64,000 bases of DNA from positions 33,955 through 97,954 of the forward strand of contig NZ_JAYSDK010000019.1 of the NCBI RefSeq assembly GCF_041914405.1, in the 5' to 3' direction. Source of the stretch: Zoogloea sp041914405 (GTDB lineage: Bacteria; Pseudomonadota; Gammaproteobacteria; Burkholderiales; Rhodocyclaceae). A program made the position numbers and the translations under genes. Position 1 is the first letter of the stretch, and every line of letters starts with the position of its first letter. The notes below the pieces were generated by a model. It was not told where the DNA came from and searched no databases. It worked only from the letters and a program-made list of their open reading frames with translations. This document shows, in pieces, positions 18,400 through 28,480 of the stretch.

Positions 18400-20335
18400 A
18401 GCCCGCCTGCGCCCCGACCAGGCCGGATGGCTGATTGCCTGCTCAGCCATCAGCCTGACCCCTCACGGGCAGCACCTACCCCCGGCGATCACCGCGGTCT
18501 GCATATTGCTGCTGCTGTGGCGGACGGCTATCAGCCTCGGCAAGGGGCACCTGCCCCATCGCCTCCTGCTGGTCGGCCTGTCCGCCACCGTGGTCGGGCT
18601 GGTTCTGCTGGAATACCACCAGTTCTTCGGCAAGGATCCGGGCATCGCGGTGCTTGCCGGCCTGTTGAGCCTCAAGCTGCTAGAAACGGACAGCCGCCGC
18701 GACGGCCGGGCGGTGCTGCTGTTGTGCCTCTTCATGCAGACCGGTCAGTTCCTGTATCAGCAGAGCATGCAGATCGCGGCCCTCGCACTGCTCGGCGCAA
18801 CGGTGGCCATCGGCAGCCTGCTGGCTCTGCAGGGGCAGCCCGCAGCCCTGAAGGCACGCCTCACCTCGGCCGCCAGGCTGGTTCTACAGGGCGTTCCGCT
18901 GATGCTCGTGCTGTTCGTCCTCTTTCCCCGCGTTCAAGGGCCGCTGTGGGGCCTGCCGGCCGATGCCTACAACCGGGTCAGCGGGCTGTCGGACAGCATG
19001 ACACCCGGCGATATGGCACGCCTCAGCGAATCCAGCGAGATTGCCTTCCGGGCCGCCTTCTCCGGCGAACTGCCGCCCCCCGCCGAACGGTACTGGCGCG
19101 GCCCGGTCCTCAGCCGCTTCGACGGACGCAGCTGGCGTGCAGCGCGCAGCAGCACGGCCCCACGACCCGCTTATGCCCCCCAGGGCGTCGCCTACCCTTA
19201 CACCCTCACCCTCGAACCCCACAACCAGCGCTGGCTGCTCGCTCTCGACTTTCCCGCCGAGGCCCCCGGCCTGCGCTACGGCAGCGATTTCCAGCTGATG
19301 TCGAGCGATCCGGTACGTAGCCGGCTGCGGCTGTCCCTGCGGTCCTATCCTCATACACCGGTCGGCGTCGACGCCAGCCCCCTGGAGCTACGCGAGGCCC
19401 TGGCCCTGCCCTCCGGCAGCAATCCTCGTACCCAGGCGCTCGGAGCCCGCATCCAGCAGGAAGCCCGCGACGCCGACGATGCGCTGCAGCGGGTCATCGC
19501 CGACTTCCGGCGGCGCGGCTTGAGCTACACCCTCGACCCCCAGCCCCTTGGCCGGGAGGATGCGGACAGCTTCCTGTTCGATACGAAGCAAGGCTTCTGC
19601 GAGCACTTCTCCTCCGCCTTCGTCATCGCCATGCGCGCAGCGGGGGTTCCGGCGCGGGTCGTCACCGGCTACCAGGGCGGAGAGTTCAACCCGGTGGACG
19701 GGACACTGGTGATCCGCCAGTCGGACGCCCATGCCTGGGCCGAGGTCTGGCTGGCCGGCCGCGGCTGGAAACGTGTCGACCCGACCGCCGCCAGCGCCCC
19801 CCGCCGCATCGATGGCGGCCTTGCCGCCGCTCTGCCCGACAGTGACCGCCTGCCGCTGCTGTCCCGCAGCTCCCTTGCCTGGCTGCGGGAACTGCGCAAT
19901 CAGCTGGACGCCCTAGACAACCGCTGGAACCAATGGGTTCTCGGGTACAATCCGGCCCGCCAGAAAGCCCTGCTCGCCGATTTCGGCGTGAAGGATGCTG
20001 ACTGGCAGACGATTACCGCGCTGATGGGCGGCGCCTGCACCCTCGTCATGGCGGCCCTAACCGCATGGGTATTGCGACGACGCCTGTCAGCCGACGCCCT
20101 TGACCGCAGCTGGTCGCTTTTCTGTCGCCGACTCGCTTCCGCAGGACTGCCCCGTGCCGCCTGGGAAGGCCCGCAGGACTACGCCGAGCGTGTCGCCAGC
20201 CAGCGGCCCGACCTCGCCGACACCGTGAAGCACATCGCTACCGACTATGCCCGCCTGCGTTACGGGCGCGCAGGCATCGAGCGAGCCGCCCTCCAAAGTC
20301 TGAAGCACTCCATCAAGAATTTCCGTCCCCGATGA
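18392..20335 (+). CDS. tgpA: Membrane transglutaminase-like protein TgpA
   Basis: A 647-residue protein with about six N-terminal membrane helices (DUF3488 region, to about residue 190), a periplasmic transglutaminase-like domain and a C-terminal helix and DUF4129 tail. The Cys-His-Asp triad is visible in KQGFCEHFSSAF, SDAHAWAEVW and WKRVDPTAA. In Pseudomonas aeruginosa TgpA is essential for growth, but its substrate is unknown. The start at 18392 was chosen because it follows the operon overlap pattern; 19 more residues are possible upstream. It overlaps mltB by ATGA. Confidence 0.88.
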   Translation: MAEARLRPDQAGWLIACSAISLTPHGQHLPPAITAVCILLLLWRTAISLGKGHLPHRLLLVGLSATVVGLVLLEYHQFFGKDPGIAVLAGLLSLKLLETDSRRDGRAVLLLCLFMQTGQFLYQQSMQIAALALLGATVAIGSLLALQGQPAALKARLTSAARLVLQGVPLMLVLFVLFPRVQGPLWGLPADAYNRVSGLSDSMTPGDMARLSESSEIAFRAAFSGELPPPAERYWRGPVLSRFDGRSWRAARSSTAPRPAYAPQGVAYPYTLTLEPHNQRWLLALDFPAEAPGLRYGSDFQLMSSDPVRSRLRLSLRSYPHTPVGVDASPLELREALALPSGSNPRTQALGARIQQEARDADDALQRVIADFRRRGLSYTLDPQPLGREDADSFLFDTKQGFCEHFSSAFVIAMRAAGVPARVVTGYQGGEFNPVDGTLVIRQSDAHAWAEVWLAGRGWKRVDPTAASAPRRIDGGLAAALPDSDRLPLLSRSSLAWLRELRNQLDALDNRWNQWVLGYNPARQKALLADFGVKDADWQTITALMGGACTLVMAALTAWVLRRRLSADALDRSWSLFCRRLASAGLPRAAWEGPQDYAERVASQRPDLADTVKHIATDYARLRYGRAGIERAALQSLKHSIKNFRPR

Positions 20336-21363
20336 AAAACGCCTCCTTCCGTCGCTCCCTGACGCTGGCCCTTCTCGTTTCCTGCCTCGGCGTGCCCGCC
20401 ATGGCCCATGCCGCGGAACGCTATGCAGACCGCCCGGAAGCCCAGCAGTTCATCGCCGAAATGCAGCAGCGCCACGGCTTCGACAAGGACGCACTGACCT
20501 ACATCTTTCGCCGCGCCCAGTATCTGCCATCGGTGATCAAGGCCATCTCCCCCCCCAAGGACCCCGGCGTGCGGTCCTGGCAGCGCTACCGCGGCCGTTT
20601 CATCGAGCCCGTGCGCATCAAGGCCGGCGTCGCCTTCTGGGAGCGCTATCAAGACACGATCAAGGCGGCGAGCGATAAGTACGGCGTGCCGGAGGAAATC
20701 ATCGTCGGCATCATCGGCGTCGAGACCATCTACGGTCGCAACACCGGCAACTACCAAGCGGTGTCAGCCCTGTCCACCCTGGCCTTCGACTACCCGCGGC
20801 GGGCCGAGCTCTTCCGCAGCGAGCTGGAAAACCTGTTGCTGATGGCGCGGGAGCAGCACCGTGACCCGCTCGACTACCAGGGCTCCTACGCCGGCGCACT
20901 GGGCCTTCCCCAGTTTCTGCCGAGCAGCGTGCGGAACTACGCGGTGGATTTCGACGGGGACGGTCAGATCGACCTCCTCAACAGTCCCAAGGACGCCATC
21001 GGCAGCGTTGCCCGCTACATGCAGATGCACGGCTGGGAGAGTGGCGCCCCGATCGCCCTTCGCGCCAGCGTGACGCCGGGCGCTGACCTTACGGCACTGA
21101 TCGCCAACGACGTTGATCCTACCTTCGAGCCGGCTACGCTGACGAGCCGCGGCATCAAAGCCGCCAACGGCGAGATGCCCCCCAACAAAGCGGCCTTCGT
21201 CGAACTGGTTACGCCCGGCGAGGACAGCGAATACTGGCTCGGCTACCAGAACTTCTACGTGATCACCCGCTACAACCGCAGCAGCTTCTACGCCATGTCG
21301 GTCTTCCAACTGGGTGAAGCAGTCAAGGCCGCGCGCCAGACGGCTCTCGCCAACCGGCGCTGA
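20332..21363 (+). CDS. mltB: Membrane-bound/periplasmic lytic murein transglycosylase B
   Basis: A 343-residue GH103 lytic transglycosylase with a signal peptide (cleaved near AMAHAAE, no lipobox) and catalytic glutamate in IIGVETIYGRNTG; the GSYAGALGLPQFLPSS segment is the family signature. It cleaves the MurNAc-GlcNAc bond of peptidoglycan to form 1,6-anhydroMurNAc. Its fusion by overlap to the MoxR/DUF58/TgpA genes hints that the whole operon works on the cell wall. Confidence 0.92.
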   Translation: MKNASFRRSLTLALLVSCLGVPAMAHAAERYADRPEAQQFIAEMQQRHGFDKDALTYIFRRAQYLPSVIKAISPPKDPGVRSWQRYRGRFIEPVRIKAGVAFWERYQDTIKAASDKYGVPEEIIVGIIGVETIYGRNTGNYQAVSALSTLAFDYPRRAELFRSELENLLLMAREQHRDPLDYQGSYAGALGLPQFLPSSVRNYAVDFDGDGQIDLLNSPKDAIGSVARYMQMHGWESGAPIALRASVTPGADLTALIANDVDPTFEPATLTSRGIKAANGEMPPNKAAFVELVTPGEDSEYWLGYQNFYVITRYNRSSFYAMSVFQLGEAVKAARQTALANRR

Positions 21364-21377
21364 CATCCCCCTCTGCC

Positions 21378-21446
21378 CGTAGGGGCGAATTCATCCGCCC
21401 TCAGTCGGTTTAATGCAGTCCGTGGGCGAATGAATTCGCCCCTACG
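21378..21446. repeat. REP-like element 1 (inverted pair)
   Basis: Two units (21379-21400 and 21424-21445) in inverted orientation, each containing the palindromic core GGGCGAAT-TC-ATTCGCCC or its complement (left copy has one change, ATCCGCCC), separated by 23 bases. It lies between convergent mltB and arsC, where it could also end transcription. Confidence 0.9.
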
Positions 21447-21491
21447 GCTTCACGTTGTCACTGGCCTGTTTCGTCCCCCCGGGCAGATGCG

Positions 21492-21842
21492 TTAGAAAAG
21501 CTCGAGCACTTTTTCCGGCGGCCGGCCGACCATGGCGCGCTCACCGCGCACGACGATCGGCCGCTCGATGAGGATGGGGTGTGCAGCCAGCGCATCCAGC
21601 CATTCATCCTCGCTGAGCGAGCGCCCCTTGTAGTCGGACTTGTAGATGTCCTCGCCGGTGCGCACGATGCTTTCGGCCGGCACGCCCAGCTTCCTGACGA
21701 TCTCGGCCAGTTCGGCCCGGCTAGGCGGCGTCTTGAGGTATTCGACGATTTCCAATGCCACGCCTTTTTCCTGCAGCAGCGCACAGGCGGAACGGCTCTT
21801 GGAGCATCGGACGTTGTGATACACGCGAACGGTTTCGCTCAT
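21492..21842 (-). CDS. arsC: ArsC-family reductase (glutaredoxin-dependent arsenate reductase-like)
   Basis: A 116-residue thioredoxin-fold protein of the ArsC/Spx group. The active-site cysteine is in YHNVRCSKSRSACALL (CxxS), with the ARSC arginines in IVVRGERAMVGRPPEKVLELF near the C-terminus. It may reduce arsenate to arsenite with glutathione/glutaredoxin, but there are no other ars genes here; YfgD/YffB-like redox or stress roles are equally possible. It is 75 bases downstream of rpoS on the same strand and may be cotranscribed. The start at 21842 gives the standard N-terminus. Confidence 0.75.
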   Translation of the reverse strand: MSETVRVYHNVRCSKSRSACALLQEKGVALEIVEYLKTPPSRAELAEIVRKLGVPAESIVRTGEDIYKSDYKGRSLSEDEWLDALAAHPILIERPIVVRGERAMVGRPPEKVLELF

Positions 21843-21917
21843 GGACTTCAATCCTGACGGAAGGTGAATTAACGGAACGCCGCAGCGGTTGGCCGGCATT
21901 CCGCCCACCGCTCCGGA

Positions 21918-22853
21918 CTAGAGAAGCACATCCTTCGAAACACCACGCCGTTTAATGATGCGGCGCAATTGGCCAAGGGCCTCGAGCTGGATCTGGCGCA
22001 CCCGCTCGCGGGTCAGCTCCAGGCTGTCGGCCAGCTCCTCCAGCGTCTGCACCTCGCACTCGTCGATACCATAGCGGTGGCGGATGACCATGCGCTGCTT
22101 TTCACTGAGCTGACCGATCCATTCGCGCACCAGCGTCTCGACCTCGAGGTCCTGGATCTGCACGTCGGGCGTCTCGGCGTCATCATCTGCCAGGGATTCG
22201 CCGATCGACAGGGTCGGGTCGATGTCCAATGGTGCGTCCAGGGACGCCGTATGCTCGTTGAGGGCGAGGATCGCCCGCACATCCTCAACCGGCCGGCCGA
22301 GCTGGCGGGCTACGTCCTCGATGGAGAAATCCCCGTTGCTGGCGGCCTCGAGCTGGCGCTGGCAACGCAGCACCTGGTTCAACTCCTTCACCACATGGAC
22401 CGGCAGGCGGATCGTGCGGGACTGGTTCATGATCGCCCGCTCGATGTTCTGACGGATCCACCAAGTCGCGTAGGTGGAGAAACGGAAGCCACGCTCCGGA
22501 TCGAACTTTTCGAGGGCATGGATAAGCCCCAGATTGCCCTCCTCCACCAGGTCGAGCAGCGGTATGCCCCGGTTGAGGTAATGCTTGGCGATGTTGACGA
22601 CGAGGCGCAGGTTCCGCTCGATCATCGTCTGGCGGGCCAGAAAATCCCCCTCGCGGACCCGCCGAGACAGGGACAGCTCCTCGTCCGCAGTCAGCAGCGG
22701 ATTGGCACCGATCTCATTGAGATAGAGCTGGGTGACATCACCCAGAAATTCGGTGTCGGGCGACTGCGCCGGGACTTCGAGGAAGGCCTCGACCTCCGGG
22801 GGCAGGTCCGACTCGGGGCTGTCGAGTTCCTCAGGAACGGCCGGATCGTACAT
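21918..22853 (-). CDS. rpoS: RNA polymerase sigma factor RpoS (sigma-38)
   Basis: A 311-residue group 2 sigma factor. Region 1.2 (DVTQLYLNEIGANPLLTADEE), region 2 (LVEEGNLGLIHALEKFDPERGFRFSTYATWWIRQ, given in parts), region 3 and region 4 (TLEELADSLELTRERVRQIQ) are all present. It directs the stationary-phase and general stress response. Identity as RpoS rather than RpoD/RpoH follows from its size, the lack of a long region 1.1 and its place behind nlpD. AGAGAGG lies before the ATG. Confidence 0.95.
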   Translation of the reverse strand: MYDPAVPEELDSPESDLPPEVEAFLEVPAQSPDTEFLGDVTQLYLNEIGANPLLTADEELSLSRRVREGDFLARQTMIERNLRLVVNIAKHYLNRGIPLLDLVEEGNLGLIHALEKFDPERGFRFSTYATWWIRQNIERAIMNQSRTIRLPVHVVKELNQVLRCQRQLEAASNGDFSIEDVARQLGRPVEDVRAILALNEHTASLDAPLDIDPTLSIGESLADDDAETPDVQIQDLEVETLVREWIGQLSEKQRMVIRHRYGIDECEVQTLEELADSLELTRERVRQIQLEALGQLRRIIKRRGVSKDVLL

Positions 22854-23010
22854 GGAACCCTCTCTGAACCGTTGGGAGACACTCAGGGAGACAACATTTC
22901 ATGCAGCTCCTCCTGCCAGTGCTCACCCAAAGTTCGGCAAGGGTGATGCCTGGCGACTATAGTCATTCATATCAGCGCACCGCTCGCCCCTGCCCCGCAC
23001 CCTTAGGTGC

Positions 23011-24048
23011 TCAGCGAGGCGGCAGGAACTTGCCGGGATCAACCGGCTTGCCCTGCTTGCGGATCTCGAAGTGCAGCTTCGGGCGGTCGCTGTCGGTATC
23101 GCCCAGTTCGGCAATTTTCTGTCCCTTGCTCACCGCCTGTCCTTCCTTGACCATCAGGTTCTGGTTGTGGGCGTATGCGCTCAGGAAGTTATTGTCATGC
23201 TTAACGATAACCAGTTTGCCATAACCACGCAAACCCGTACCGGCATAAACGACGCGACCGCTGGCCGCCGCAAGTACCGGGTCACCACTCTTGCCAGCCA
23301 GGTCCACACCCTTGCTGGAGGTTTCGTTGAAACCTGCAATGATCTTGCCGGATGCGGGCCAAGCCCAGTCGATCTTGCCATCCTCACCGGATGTCGCCGG
23401 AGCGGGCTTGGAAGGCTCAGGCTTCTTGTCTTCCTTGGGTTCGGGCTTTGGTTCTGGTTTGGCGGCCTCGGGCTTCACGGCTTCCGGCTTGCCGGCATCC
23501 AGCCGGGGCTCGACCTTGGCCACGGCGACGGGGGCTTCCGGCTTCTGGGCCAGGGCCCAGGCCTGTTCGGAATAGGGCACCTTGCCCCCCTTAGGCTCCC
23601 GGCGTACTCCGTCGCTACTTGCCGCTACTGCGGGCACGGCCGAGCCGTTGGTGGCGCCAACAGGACGCACCTCGACCCCGGACGACACCACCGGCCGCGT
23701 CACCGCACCAGACTCGGGCGGACGCACGCGCAACTCCTGCCCGACCTCGATCAGGTTGGGGTTATCAAGGCCGCTCCAGGCCGCGATATCCCGGTAATTC
23801 TGGCCATGATCAAGGGCGATACGGATCAGCGTGTCACCGGGCTTGACGATGTAGTACCCCGGCCGTGCCACCTTGGGCTGCGCAGCCGGCGCCGGCGCTT
23901 CGCCTTTGTCCGGCGCCTGACTTGCGGGACGCGTTGTGCGCTCCGCAACAGGGGCTGGCGACTTGGTGGCGCAACCGGCCAGCAGCAGGGCCATCAGGAG
24001 ACTACTTGTACAAACGCGGGACAACATCATTCGTTGAGCATCAATCAT
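23011..24048 (-). CDS. nlpD: NlpD-type lipoprotein with LysM and inactive M23 domain
   Basis: A 345-residue lipoprotein (lipobox LLLAGC, lipidated Cys26) with a LysM domain (about 65-108, YYIVKPGDTL), a long Pro/Lys/Glu-rich linker (KPEPKPEPKEDKKPEP) and a C-terminal M23 peptidase fold. Zinc-binding residues look lost: the usual HxGxD histidine is Ser/Lys (SSKGVDLAG) and the HxH is KLH. It therefore probably activates amidases such as AmiC at the septum, as E. coli NlpD does, instead of cutting peptidoglycan. It overlaps pcm by ATGA; rpoS promoters often lie inside nlpD. Confidence 0.92.
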   Translation of the reverse strand: MIDAQRMMLSRVCTSSLLMALLLAGCATKSPAPVAERTTRPASQAPDKGEAPAPAAQPKVARPGYYIVKPGDTLIRIALDHGQNYRDIAAWSGLDNPNLIEVGQELRVRPPESGAVTRPVVSSGVEVRPVGATNGSAVPAVAASSDGVRREPKGGKVPYSEQAWALAQKPEAPVAVAKVEPRLDAGKPEAVKPEAAKPEPKPEPKEDKKPEPSKPAPATSGEDGKIDWAWPASGKIIAGFNETSSKGVDLAGKSGDPVLAAASGRVVYAGTGLRGYGKLVIVKHDNNFLSAYAHNQNLMVKEGQAVSKGQKIAELGDTDSDRPKLHFEIRKQGKPVDPGKFLPPR

Positions 24049-24704
24049 TCTGTGCCGGGCAGCAGGGGTACGAAGCGCACCGCGCTGAGGCGTGTTTCTC
24101 GGATGCCGCGAGCCGTGCGCTCGATAAGAACCAGCACCTGCTCCGTCGCGCCGACCGGCAGGATCAACCGACCGCCATCGGCCAATTGTTCGACCAGTGC
24201 CGGCGGCACCTTCGGCGCCGCCGCAGCGACGATGATCGTGTCGTAGGGCGCGGCTTCCTTCAAGCCCACGCTACCATCGGCATGTTTCAGGCGCAGGTTG
24301 GGGCGACGCAGGTGGCGCAGGTTGTTGCGCGCCCGGTCGAGCAGCGGGCGCAAGCGCTCCACCGAATAGACTTCCGTTCCGAGGTGCGACAACACCGCCG
24401 CCTGATAACCACACCCAGTTCCGACCTCCAGCGTCTTGCCAAGTTCGCGGCCCGCCATCAACAGCTCAATCATCCGCGCCACGACGAAGGGCTGGGAGAT
24501 GGTCTGCTGCAGGCCGAGGGGCAGCGCCGTGTCCTCGTAGGCCCGCGATGCCAGCGCCTCCTCGACGAAGAGATGGCGCGGCACGGCCATCATCGCCGCA
24601 AGTACGCGTTCGTCGCGAACACCCTGCTCCTTGATTCGCTCGACCATGCGCGTCCGCGCCCGCAGGGTGGTCTGCAACGCGGTCCGCAGCGCTTCACTGC
24701 TCAT
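24045..24704 (-). CDS. pcm: Protein-L-isoaspartate O-methyltransferase
   Basis: A 219-residue SAM-dependent methyltransferase that starts repair of isoaspartyl residues in aged proteins. The family motifs are GQQTISQPFVVARMIELL-like (here LQQTISQPFVV), motif I LEVGTGCGYQAAVLS and the C-terminal RLILPVG. Four-base overlaps join it to surE and nlpD, the usual survival-gene operon. Confidence 0.95.
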   Translation of the reverse strand: MSSEALRTALQTTLRARTRMVERIKEQGVRDERVLAAMMAVPRHLFVEEALASRAYEDTALPLGLQQTISQPFVVARMIELLMAGRELGKTLEVGTGCGYQAAVLSHLGTEVYSVERLRPLLDRARNNLRHLRRPNLRLKHADGSVGLKEAAPYDTIIVAAAAPKVPPALVEQLADGGRLILPVGATEQVLVLIERTARGIRETRLSAVRFVPLLPGTE

Positions 24705-25444
24705 TTGCCCAGCCAGTCGCGAACAGTGGAAATCTGGCTCTGGTGGGTCAGATCGATCTGCAGCGGCGTGACGGACACGTAGCCGTTGGCCACCGCATGG
24801 AAATCAGTTCCCTCACCGGCGTCCTGGGCTGCGCCGACGGCCCCGACCCAATAGACGGTCTCATTGCGCGGCGTCACCGACTTGACCGTGGGCTCGGCCT
24901 TGTGACGCTTGCCGAGGCGCGTAACCTGGACGCCCTTGATCTGCGCATAGGGCAGATCGGGCACGTTGACGTTGAGCAGCGTCGGCACGCCGATAGACTC
25001 CTGCTGGAAACGCTCGACCAGCTCGCGGGCCACCCGCGCAGCACCGGAGAAATCGGACGCGCCCTTGGCGACCAGGGAAATGGCAATGGACGGGACCCCC
25101 AGCAGGAACCCCTCGGTAGCCGCCGCAACGGTACCGGAGTAGATGGTGTCGTCGCCCATGTTGGCGCCGTGGTTGATGCCCGAGACGACCATGTCCGGCA
25201 ACTCGTCCAGCATGCCGGTAACGGCAAGGTGCACGCAGTCGGTGGGCGTGCCATTCACGTAATGGAAGCCGCTGGCGGCCCTGCGCAGGGACAGGGGCCG
25301 GTCGAGGGTCAGGGAGTTACTGGCGCCACTGCGGTCACGCTCGGGAGCAACCACGGTGACCTTTCCAACTTCAGACAGGGCAGCCGCGAGGGCATGCAGG
25401 CCAGGAGCGAAATAACCGTCGTCGTTGCTCAGCAGGATGCGCAT
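24701..25444 (-). CDS. surE: 5'/3'-nucleotidase SurE
   Basis: A 247-residue metal-dependent phosphatase that hydrolyses nucleoside monophosphates and short polyphosphate. The metal-binding N-terminus MRILLSNDDGYFAPGL is present, as are SGASNSLT and SGINHGANMGDDTIYSGTVAAA. It begins the surE-pcm-nlpD-rpoS operon. The 270 bases upstream (25445-25718) contain only the promoter of the divergent lipoprotein operon and no gene. Confidence 0.95.
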   Translation of the reverse strand: MRILLSNDDGYFAPGLHALAAALSEVGKVTVVAPERDRSGASNSLTLDRPLSLRRAASGFHYVNGTPTDCVHLAVTGMLDELPDMVVSGINHGANMGDDTIYSGTVAAATEGFLLGVPSIAISLVAKGASDFSGAARVARELVERFQQESIGVPTLLNVNVPDLPYAQIKGVQVTRLGKRHKAEPTVKSVTPRNETVYWVGAVGAAQDAGEGTDFHAVANGYVSVTPLQIDLTHQSQISTVRDWLGK

Positions 25445-25654
25445 TGGAATCCGGGATCAGGCTTTCAAACAGGTGGAATGGAGGCTTGCCCGGCACGTCC
25501 CGCGGGGCTTGGGCCCGGCCGGGCGGCTGCATGCAAAGACCTTGGACAGGCGGCGAGTTTAGCAGAGTCGGCTTGGCCGCTGCTAGGCGCAAACCACGCG
25601 GTGGCACACCGCTGCGCCCACGACGGGGAAAGATCAATTTGTTTTCAGGGGCGT

Positions 25655-25683
25655 GGAATAAAGTACCCGCATGCGCTGTTTAG
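25655..25683 (+). promoter_or_regulatory. Candidate ECF-sigma promoter of the lipoprotein-sigma operon
   Basis: GGAATAAAGT at 25655-25664 resembles the GGAA(T/C) -35 of ECF promoters, with TGTTTAGA about 16 bases on as a possible -10, ending about 36 bases before the ATG at 25719. If so the operon would be autoregulated by its own sigma factor. This is a pattern match only. Confidence 0.4.
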
Positions 25684-25718
25684 ACAATACCCAGCCACAC
25701 ACGAAGGAGACCACGACC

Positions 25719-26096
25719 ATGAAAAAGCTGTTCCTCGCCATGAGCCTTTCGGCCGTCCTCGGCGCTTGTGCCAGCATGCCCGACACCCCGCCGGCCCAGA
25801 ACCGCTACGGCATGCTCACCGACACCCAGGGCATGACCCTCTACATCTTCGACAAGGACGCGGCCGGCAGCGGCAAGAGCGTCTGCAACGGCCCCTGCGC
25901 CACCAACTGGCCGCCCTTGATGGCCAGCGAGAAAGACCAGGCCCGCGGCGACTGGAGCATCGTCGGCCGCGACGACGGACGCCGCCAGTGGGCCTACAAG
26001 GGCCGGCCGCTCTATACCTGGAGCAAGGACCAGAAGCCCGGCGACACCACCGGAGACGGTTTCCTCAACAACCAGTGGCACGTCGCCCGCCCTTAA
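25719..26096 (+). CDS. Lipoprotein with secreted-repeat (COG4315) domain
   Basis: A 125-residue lipoprotein (lipobox VLGAC, lipidated Cys17) with two copies of the PF03640 secreted repeat: YGMLTDTQGMTLYIFDKD...CNGPCATNWPPL and RQWAYKGRPLYTWSKDQKPGDTTGDGF. Function of this family is unknown; the two cysteines in CNGPC may be redox active. GAAGGAGA sits 8 bases before the ATG. It is 19 bases ahead of an ECF sigma gene, and homologues of this arrangement are common in Proteobacteria. Confidence 0.85.
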   Translation: MKKLFLAMSLSAVLGACASMPDTPPAQNRYGMLTDTQGMTLYIFDKDAAGSGKSVCNGPCATNWPPLMASEKDQARGDWSIVGRDDGRRQWAYKGRPLYTWSKDQKPGDTTGDGFLNNQWHVARP

Positions 26097-26115
26097 ACGA
26101 CGCACGCAACGCCAA

Positions 26116-26613
26116 ATGCCCGCCGAGCACGCCATCCTCGCCGAGATCCCGCGCCTGCGCCGCTATGCGCGGGCGCTGACGGGCAACGATGCGGATGCCG
26201 ACGACCTGCTCCAGGACACCCTGGAGCGAGCCCTCGGCAAATGGCTGCTATGGCGGCCGGGCAACCTGCGGGCCTGGCTGCTGACCATGATGCACCATGT
26301 CTTCCTCAACCAGCTGCGCCACCGGCCGCCCCTCGTCACACTGGACGAGGACACGCCCGCAATCCCGGTACGCCCCCAGCAACAGGATGAACTGGACGTG
26401 CGCGACCTGGACCGCGCACTCGGGCGCCTGCCCCCCGAGCAGCGGGAAGTCCTGCTGCTGGTCGGACTGGAAGAACTCAGCTACGCCGACACCGCCCGCA
26501 TCCTGGGCATTCCGCCGGGAACCGTCATGTCGCGCCTGTCCCGCGCCCGCGAGCGGCTGCGCGCCATCCTGGCCGGCGAGGACCGGCCCATGCATCTGAA
26601 GGTCGTGAAATGA
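26116..26613 (+). CDS. ECF-type RNA polymerase sigma factor
   Basis: A 165-residue sigma-70 family protein with region 2 (IPRLRRYARALTGNDADADDLLQDTLERAL) and region 4 (LPPEQREVLLLVGLEELSYADTARILGIPPGTVMSRLSRARERL, quoted as landmarks in two parts) and no region 3, the ECF layout. It overlaps its anti-sigma gene by ATGA (26610-26613). Targets probably include its own operon and possibly msrPQ downstream. Confidence 0.9.
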   Translation: MPAEHAILAEIPRLRRYARALTGNDADADDLLQDTLERALGKWLLWRPGNLRAWLLTMMHHVFLNQLRHRPPLVTLDEDTPAIPVRPQQQDELDVRDLDRALGRLPPEQREVLLLVGLEELSYADTARILGIPPGTVMSRLSRARERLRAILAGEDRPMHLKVVK

Positions 26614-27386
26614 ACAAGGAGCACATCGGCAAGGATCAACTGCACGCCTACGTGGATGGACAGCTATCCGCCGCAGATACGATGCGGGTTGCCGCCCACC
26701 TCGCCACCCATGCCGACGATGAAGCCACCGCGGCGGCCTGGCGTGACCAGAAGGCCCTGCTGCATGTTGCCTACGATCACCAGCTCGACGCACCGCTCCC
26801 TCATGCCATCGTCGCCCGGCTGAACGCCCGCCCCCACAGGCGCCTCCATCAGGCGGCCATTGCCGCGGCCTGGCTCGCCATGGGCATCGGGATCGGAATC
26901 ATCGCCGACCGCCAACTCGTGCCCGCGCCTACAGCCGCCCCGCTCGCCCTGGCCAGCCTGCCGCAACGGGCCGCCATCGCCCACGCGGTGTTCACGCCGG
27001 AAGTGCGCCACCCGGTGGAGGTCGGCGCAGATCAGGAGGCGCACCTGACCGCCTGGCTGTCGAAGCGCCTGGGCCATGCACTGCACGCCCCCAAACTAGC
27101 AGCCGAGGGCTTCCACCTGGTTGGTGGCCGCCTGATCACCGCCGACAACGGCCCTGGCGCGCTGCTGATGTACGAGGACGGCGGCGGCCAGCGCCTGACC
27201 CTGTACGTCTGCGCCGACAATCAGGACAGCGGCGCCACCGCGTTCCGCTTCGCCCATCAGGACGGCGTCTCCACCTTCTACTGGATAGACGGTCGCCAGG
27301 CCTACGCCCTGTCCGGCAAGCTCACGCGCGACGCGTTACTGCCGATTGCCAGCACGGTTTATCGGCAACTCAACGGGGACAGCTAG
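26610..27386 (+). CDS. Anti-sigma factor, single-span membrane protein without zinc cysteines
   Basis: A 258-residue protein with a cytoplasmic N-terminus of anti-sigma type (KDQLHAYVDGQLSAADTMRVAAHLATH), one transmembrane helix (about residues 84-106) and a periplasmic C-terminal domain of about 150 residues. The usual HxxxCxxC zinc motif is absent: the equivalent place reads HLATHADDEA. It should hold the ECF sigma at the membrane until a periplasmic signal is sensed. Function is assigned mainly from the gene overlap and topology. Confidence 0.8.
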   Translation: MNKEHIGKDQLHAYVDGQLSAADTMRVAAHLATHADDEATAAAWRDQKALLHVAYDHQLDAPLPHAIVARLNARPHRRLHQAAIAAAWLAMGIGIGIIADRQLVPAPTAAPLALASLPQRAAIAHAVFTPEVRHPVEVGADQEAHLTAWLSKRLGHALHAPKLAAEGFHLVGGRLITADNGPGALLMYEDGGGQRLTLYVCADNQDSGATAFRFAHQDGVSTFYWIDGRQAYALSGKLTRDALLPIASTVYRQLNGDS

Positions 27387-27404
27387 GTCAAAGGCGGGGC
27401 TCGC

Positions 27405-27438
27405 CCAGTGGGGGCGAATGAATTCGCCCCCACTGGGA
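27405..27438. repeat. REP-like element 2 (single perfect palindrome)
   Basis: A perfect inverted repeat with 16-bp arms (CCCAGTGGGGGCGAAT and its complement) around a central GA, containing the shared core. It lies 18 bases after the anti-sigma stop. Confidence 0.9.
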
Positions 27439-27528
27439 TGCCCGGAAAGACCCCGGCCTGCGATGCTGTAATTTTTGCGAGCCTGCTCCGTCTACATCAC
27501 CACGAATAATCACAATGGACACGCTGCC

Positions 27529-28458
<930 letters not shown>

Positions 28459-28480
28459 ACATCACAAGACAAGAACAACT

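Noticed and set aside
21492..21842. Arsenic resistance operon
   Set aside because: Only one ArsC-fold gene is present, without arsR, arsB or acr3 nearby.
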